A DNA stretch of 64,000 nt from Afifella aestuarii (GTDB lineage Bacteria; Pseudomonadota; Alphaproteobacteria; Rhizobiales; Afifellaceae): assembly GCF_004023665.1 (NCBI RefSeq), contig NZ_SAUF01000002.1, positions 1,116,001 to 1,180,000 on the forward strand. The letters are read 5' to 3'. Under the pieces are notes generated by a model. The model was not told the DNA's origin. It saw only the letters and a program-made list of their open reading frames with translations, and did no database searches. Shown here piece after piece: positions 60,119 to 64,000 of this stretch. The number at the start of each line of letters is the position of its first letter. The first letter of the stretch is position 1. A program made the translations under genes and the position numbers.

Positions 60119-60597
60119 CTAGTGCCAGACCAACCGCATCAGGTTGTAGGCAAGGTTGGCCATCCCGATCTTCGCTTTCGCCCTGACGATTCCGATGGTC
60201 CTCACGAACAGCGCCATTGGCCCCTTCACACGCGCGAAGACGTGCTCGATCGCCGAGCGGACCTTCGATCGCCGGCCGTTGGCCTGCGCCATGCGCTCGC
60301 TCATCTGCCGCCCCTTCGGCGTATTCTGGTGGATGTCGGAGACGTGGCCGTGCTTCCACAGCCAGGCCTCGTTCTTCTTTGGGCGGTGAGCGGTGTCGGC
60401 CCAGACCCTGGAGCCGGTGTTGCGTCGGATGACCCGCTCGAGCTGCGCACCGTCATAGGCCACAGCATTCGTCACCGACCGGCCGGGATGAAGCCGCGAT
60501 GCCGGTCGATGCTGGCGTGGTTCTTGTAGCCGAAAGCCGGCACTGCGGTGTCGACCTGCTTCGGCTTGCCGTCCTCCGCCTTCTTGATTGGAGACTG
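60119..60597 (-). pseudogene. IS5-family transposase, truncated and frameshifted
   Basis: The C-terminal part of an IS5-type DDE transposase is recognisable: AVAYDGAQLERVIRRNTGSRVWADTAH, then RSKVRSAIEHVFARVKGPMALF and IVRAKAKIGMANLAYNLMRLVWH to the TAG at 60119. The preceding piece, PIKKAEDGKPKQVDTAVPAFGYKNHASIDRHRGFI, is in another frame that ends at a TGA at 60472, so a frameshift near 60475-60483 splits the gene. The N-terminal half is missing. It is therefore inactive. Confidence 0.85.
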
Positions 60598-60696
60598 CCC
60601 GGGAGAGGGCTAAAAAGGCCGGCACAAGCTGATGATGGGTGACCATCAAACTGCTCAGTCTAGCTTTCGCTGTTTGGCGGGGAGCGCGTTACGCCC

Positions 60697-61734
60697 TCAT
60701 CGCAGAAGCTTCGTCCATACCCTGTCGTACAGCTGCACGACTTCCGGATCGCATGGCGGAACGAATTCCGGATCCGGCGCGCTCTCAGGCGGCGAAATCT
60801 CGGGCGCATCGGCCAGATCTTTATCCATGAACGCCTTGCTGCCCTTGATGCCGTTGGAGTAGCGGGCGTAGTTTGACACCATCGCCGCGTTTTCCGGCTC
60901 CATCATGAAGTTCATGAAGAGCTTGGCGTTCTCCATATTCGGCGCCGTCTTCGGGACCGCCAGATTGTCCATCCAGCCCGTGTAGCCTTCCTTCGGATAG
61001 GCATAGACCAGCGATGGCTTTTCATCGCGGGCCCGCATCGCATAGCCGTTCCAACTCATAGAGACGAGGGCTTCACCGGAGACCAGAAGCTCCTTGGTTT
61101 CCGAATTGTAGCTCTTCACCCACTGCTTCTGTTTCATGAGAAGGTCGAGGACCTTCTTCATGTCGTCCGGATTGGCGTTGCAGCGCGGCAGATTAAGATA
61201 GCGCAGGCTCGCATTGATGACGTCGTTGACATCACGCAGCATGTTAATCGAGCCTTTCGCGGCGTCTTCCGGATCGAAGAGTTGGGCGAGGGTGTTGGGG
61301 TCGCCCTTGATGACATCCGTGTCGACAACGAACGAGGTAGTGCCCCAAGCCCACGGGACGGTATATTGCCTGCCCGGATCCCAATAGACGTCGCGCCACC
61401 GCTCTTCGATATTGTCGAAATTCGACATTTTGTTCGGCTCGACCTTCGCCAGAAGATCTTCCTTGATCAAAATGGCAACCATGTAGTCGCCGGGAACGAT
61501 GACGTCGTATCCCGCCGCACCGGCTTTCAGCTTGGCCAGCATTGTCTCATTGGAGTCGTACGTGTCGATGTGCACATCGACGTCGTACTGTTGCTCAAAT
61601 TTCTCCACCAGCGCGGGCGGTGTGTATTCGCCCCACGTATAGATATACAGATCACCGGCCGCCTGCGCGCCTACAGGAAACGACGCGATCGCGACGGCCG
61701 CTGTCGATAGGATCATGGTTCGAAAGCGAGTCAT
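60697..61734 (-). CDS. potD: spermidine/putrescine-type ABC transporter substrate-binding protein (PotD/PotF family)
   Basis: A 345-residue periplasmic binding protein with a signal peptide (residues 1-25, …FPVGAQAAG). GDLYIYTWGEYTPPALVEKFEQQYDVDVHID and AGAAGYDVIVPGDYMV are PotD/PotF hallmarks, and LVSMSWNGYAMRARDE is the ligand-site strand. The C-terminal 35 residues include an unusual acidic Pro-rich stretch (EISPPESAPDPEFVPP) before the final YDRVWTKLLR helix. It is last in the minus-strand order potA-B-C-D. A GGAACC-type site (AAAGGA) precedes the ATG. Confidence 0.9.
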   Translation of the reverse strand: MTRFRTMILSTAAVAIASFPVGAQAAGDLYIYTWGEYTPPALVEKFEQQYDVDVHIDTYDSNETMLAKLKAGAAGYDVIVPGDYMVAILIKEDLLAKVEPNKMSNFDNIEERWRDVYWDPGRQYTVPWAWGTTSFVVDTDVIKGDPNTLAQLFDPEDAAKGSINMLRDVNDVINASLRYLNLPRCNANPDDMKKVLDLLMKQKQWVKSYNSETKELLVSGEALVSMSWNGYAMRARDEKPSLVYAYPKEGYTGWMDNLAVPKTAPNMENAKLFMNFMMEPENAAMVSNYARYSNGIKGSKAFMDKDLADAPEISPPESAPDPEFVPPCDPEVVQLYDRVWTKLLR

Positions 61735-61762
61735 CCTGGTTCCTTTCTGGATCGGGTTTCAT

Positions 61763-62566
61763 TCAGGTCTTATTGGACCTCCGCCCGATAAGGACGGACG
61801 TCAGAACGAGGACGGTTGAGGCGAGGACCAACAACGTCGAAACCGCGTTGACTTCCGGCGTCAGACCGAGGCGCAGCATTGAGTAGATTTGGAGCGGAAG
61901 GGTTGTCGCTCCGGGGCCGGCGACCATGCTGGTGATGATGAAATCGTCGAGCGAGACGATGAAGGCGAGCAGGTAGCCCGACACGACCCCCGGCAACATC
62001 AACGGAAGGGTGACGTGAAGAAAGGCTTGCCTGGGATTGGCGTAGAGATCAGCAGCGGCCGCATCGAGCGTGTCGTCCATCGACTCAAGGCGGGCGCGGA
62101 TCGGGAGGTAGGCGAACGGTATGCAGAAGACGATGTGGGCGAGCAGCACGGTCATTAGACCGAGCTTCAAGCCGATCGCGATGAAGAAGATCAGCGACGC
62201 CACCGCTGTGACGATCTCGGGGACCATCAGCGGCAGACTCAGAAGCGCGAACGCCTCGTTGCCACGTTTCAAGCGTGTCTTGCGCGTGGTAGCGAGGGCG
62301 GCTCCGATTGCCAGCACGGTCGCGATCGCCGCAGCCGATATCGCGATCATCAGCGAATTCGTAGTCGCCGTCTGAATATCAACGTTGCCAAAGACCTTTC
62401 CGTACCAGCGCAGTGAGAAGCCGGCCCAGACACTGATCGAGCGCCCGTCATTGAAGGAATAGGCGGCGAGATAGATGATCGGGCCATACAGGAACACCAC
62501 GCAAACGATCGCGGCGATCCCAAACCCGGGAAATTGTTTGATGTTGCGCTTCGCCTTTGGGGACAT
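61763..62566 (-). CDS. potC: polyamine-type ABC transporter permease (PotC family)
   Basis: A 267-residue permease with six membrane helices; FNDGRSISVWAGFSLRWYGKVF near residue 40 and the EAA loop LYANPRQAFLHVTLPLMLPGVVSGYLLAF near 180 are PotC-like. The ATG at 62566 follows GAGG at 9 bases; a TTG at 62581 would overlap potB. It is paired with PotB for transport of a cationic amine. Confidence 0.9.
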   Translation of the reverse strand: MSPKAKRNIKQFPGFGIAAIVCVVFLYGPIIYLAAYSFNDGRSISVWAGFSLRWYGKVFGNVDIQTATTNSLMIAISAAAIATVLAIGAALATTRKTRLKRGNEAFALLSLPLMVPEIVTAVASLIFFIAIGLKLGLMTVLLAHIVFCIPFAYLPIRARLESMDDTLDAAAADLYANPRQAFLHVTLPLMLPGVVSGYLLAFIVSLDDFIITSMVAGPGATTLPLQIYSMLRLGLTPEVNAVSTLLVLASTVLVLTSVLIGRRSNKT

Positions 62567-62577
62567 GATCCGCTGCC

Positions 62578-63480
62578 TCAATGTGCTTCGCTCAGGCTCT
62601 TGCCGGCGCGGCGGGCGAAGACGAAAAGCAGAATGAGCGTGATCGTCAGCAGGATCATCGAGAGCGCCGCGCCAAAGGGCCAGTTCCGGGACCCCTGAAA
62701 CTGCATCGCGATCAGATTCCCGATCATCATCTTCTTTCCCCCGCCGAGAATATCGGGAGCCAGAAACGAGCCGACGCTGGGAATGAACACCAAAAGGCTC
62801 CCGGCGATGATGCCCGGCTTGATAGCGGGCAACACGACACGAAACAGCGCCTGCCGGTAGCCGGCATAGAGGTCGTAGGCAGCCTCGAGGAGGCGGAAAT
62901 CAAACCTCTCCAGCGAGGCGTAAATTGGCAGTATCATGAAGGGCATGTACGAGTAGATCAGTCCAAGCCCGATAGCGAAGTCACTGAACGCAAGCGGCAA
63001 CGGGCTGTCGATAAGACCGACCCCCATCAGGCTCGCATTCACGGGCCCGTCGTCGCGCAGAACGAACAGCAGCGCTACCGTCCGGATCAAAAGGTTCACC
63101 CAATACGGCACGGTGATCAGGAACAGCCAGACCATCCGCTGATTGGCAGGCCGGGTGACAATGAAATAGGCGGTCGGAAAACCGATGAGAAAGCTCAGGA
63201 TGGTCCCGGATCCCGCGAGAGCGACCGAGCGGCCGAAGATCATGAGATAGTCGGCGGTTGGGACCAGTGTGTCGTCGAAGATGTCGCGCTCGAACAGGAC
63301 CTGGACGTAAGCGTCTGTCGAAAACGACCAGATCACGCCGCCATAGGTGTCAGGCTGGAGCAGCGAGTACACCAGCATCATGCACAAGGGTGCCACGAGG
63401 AAGATGGTGACGACCGTGAGGGCCGGTCCTATCAGGAGCAGGTTGCGGTGGGGGATGACCGTCGTGTCTCGCATGGCCAT
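62578..63480 (-). CDS. potB: polyamine-type ABC transporter permease (PotB family)
   Basis: A 300-residue permease with six helices. LLLIGPALTVVTIFLVAPLCMMLVYSL opens the first helix, and the EAA loop (LEAAYDLYAGYRQALFRVVLPAIKPGII near 215) and PSVGSFLAPDILGGGKKMMIGNLI near 250 are PotB signatures. The ATG at 63480 overlaps the potA stop; a TTG one codon upstream is less likely. Confidence 0.9.
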   Translation of the reverse strand: MAMRDTTVIPHRNLLLIGPALTVVTIFLVAPLCMMLVYSLLQPDTYGGVIWSFSTDAYVQVLFERDIFDDTLVPTADYLMIFGRSVALAGSGTILSFLIGFPTAYFIVTRPANQRMVWLFLITVPYWVNLLIRTVALLFVLRDDGPVNASLMGVGLIDSPLPLAFSDFAIGLGLIYSYMPFMILPIYASLERFDFRLLEAAYDLYAGYRQALFRVVLPAIKPGIIAGSLLVFIPSVGSFLAPDILGGGKKMMIGNLIAMQFQGSRNWPFGAALSMILLTITLILLFVFARRAGKSLSEAH

Positions 63481-64000
63481 CAACTCCTCAGAACCCGGAC
63501 GGCATCCGCCTCGAACCCGATCACGACCTCCTGGCCGGTCTCGAAAGAGAGCTGGCCCCGGACGCCGCCTCGGGGCGCGCGTGCCACGATCTCCGAGGCC
63601 CCGAGCTGCAGCCTGAATTCGACGGCGTTGCCGAGATAGACCTGCTCAGAAACCCGGGCGGAGAGCGTACCATTGGTGTCCGCCGTTCGTTCGGCATTGA
63701 AGAGTATGCGTTCCGGGCGAACCGAAAGCGTGACCTTATCACCCGCGGCCAACCGCTCGTCGCACCGGATGCGGATTCCCGCTCCCCCTTCTATGATGAG
63801 GTCGGCGTTGTCCTCGGTCACGTACGCGACCCGCGCCTCAATGAGGTTCGATTCTCCGATAAAATCGGCCACGAACCGATTCCTCGGATACTCGTAAATT
63901 TCCGAGGGGGCTCCGAGCTGCTGAACGGCACCGTCGGACAGAACGGCGATCCGGTCGCTCATGGCGAGAGCTTCTTCCTGATCGTGCGTGACGAACACGA
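63480..64000 (-). CDS. potA: polyamine-type ABC transporter ATP-binding protein, C-terminal part (partial)
   Basis: The gene runs off the right edge; 173 residues are visible. The H-loop VTHDQEEALAMSDRIAVLSDG opens the visible part, and IYEYPRNRFVADFIGESNL followed by a TOBE-type C-terminal domain (VRPERILFN...) is the PotA pattern. Walker A, signature and Walker B lie outside the window. It is the first visible gene of the minus-strand operon. Confidence 0.9.
   Translation of the reverse strand, partial: VFVTHDQEEALAMSDRIAVLSDGAVQQLGAPSEIYEYPRNRFVADFIGESNLIEARVAYVTEDNADLIIEGGAGIRIRCDERLAAGDKVTLSVRPERILFNAERTADTNGTLSARVSEQVYLGNAVEFRLQLGASEIVARAPRGGVRGQLSFETGQEVVIGFEADAVRVLRS

Noticed and set aside
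59823-60122. 99-codon plus-strand ORF before the IS relic
   Set aside because: No recognisable domain and probably within the flank of the IS element.
1-64000. tRNA, rRNA, riboswitch or replication origin
   Set aside because: No cloverleaf, conserved rRNA block, riboswitch core or iteron/DnaA-box cluster was recognised by reading; a covariance-model search would be needed to exclude small RNAs.

Overview
The window is GC-rich (mostly codon-biased towards G/C in third positions) and gene-dense, with short intergenic gaps and many ATGA/TGATG stop-start overlaps. The gene set points to an alphaproteobacterium, most likely Hyphomicrobiales (Rhizobiales): an aapJQMP general amino-acid ABC transporter, sitABCD with a divergent Fur/Mur-type regulator, an mprF(lpiA)-acvB pair, and GntR/HutC-controlled uptake operons. 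No rRNA, tRNA, CRISPR array or complete prophage was seen.

Layout. 1-9 kb: the end of a probable aldehyde dehydrogenase, a zinc-ribbon metallopeptidase, a GH3-family adenylating protein, a PRC-barrel protein, a PLP aminotransferase, folP, an orphan DUF2793 protein, a DUF1989 protein and a LysR regulator. 9-14 kb: a LysR-facing operon of an RraA-like aldolase, a tripartite tricarboxylate transporter (TctC-TctB-TctA) and an aspartate-type aminotransferase. 14.5-22.3 kb: a seven-gene minus-strand operon (FCD-type GntR regulator, aapJ, aapQ, aapM, aapP, a class V PLP enzyme, threonine aldolase) behind a perfect GntR palindrome. 22.6-28.8 kb: ilvD, then sitDCBA (minus) and a divergent Fur-family gene. 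28.8-36 kb: a polar amino-acid ABC transporter whose last gene is a histidine-ammonia-lyase homologue without the MIO-forming Ala-Ser-Gly, controlled by a divergent HutC-like regulator with a textbook TGTA-N2-TACA operator, followed by a FAD amine/amino-acid oxidoreductase. 36-41 kb: a flavoprotein relic, a DUF1003 protein and mprF-acvB. 41.6-46.9 kb: a TetR regulator divergent from an RND efflux pair. 46.9-49.4 kb: an AT-richer, repeat-bearing stretch with one unrecognised protein and two tiny ORFs. 49.4-56.7 kb: a tightly overlapping seven-gene MoxR ATPase / DUF58 / SpoIIM / RDD / DUF4129 / DUF4350 membrane cluster. 56.9-59.7 kb: a NrtR-like Nudix regulator divergent from a vWA protein translationally coupled to a divergent adenylosuccinate-synthetase paralogue. 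60.1-60.6 kb: an IS5-family transposase relic. 60.7-64 kb: a spermidine/putrescine-type ABC operon running off the right edge.

The two most unusual items are the NrtR-vWA-PurA-like module at 56.9-59.7 kb, which looks like an uncharacterised nucleotide-linked system with its own operator, and the MIO-less ammonia-lyase homologue at 28.8-30.3 kb embedded in a histidine-like transport operon, for which an ergothionase-like or other MIO-independent elimination is a reasonable hypothesis.
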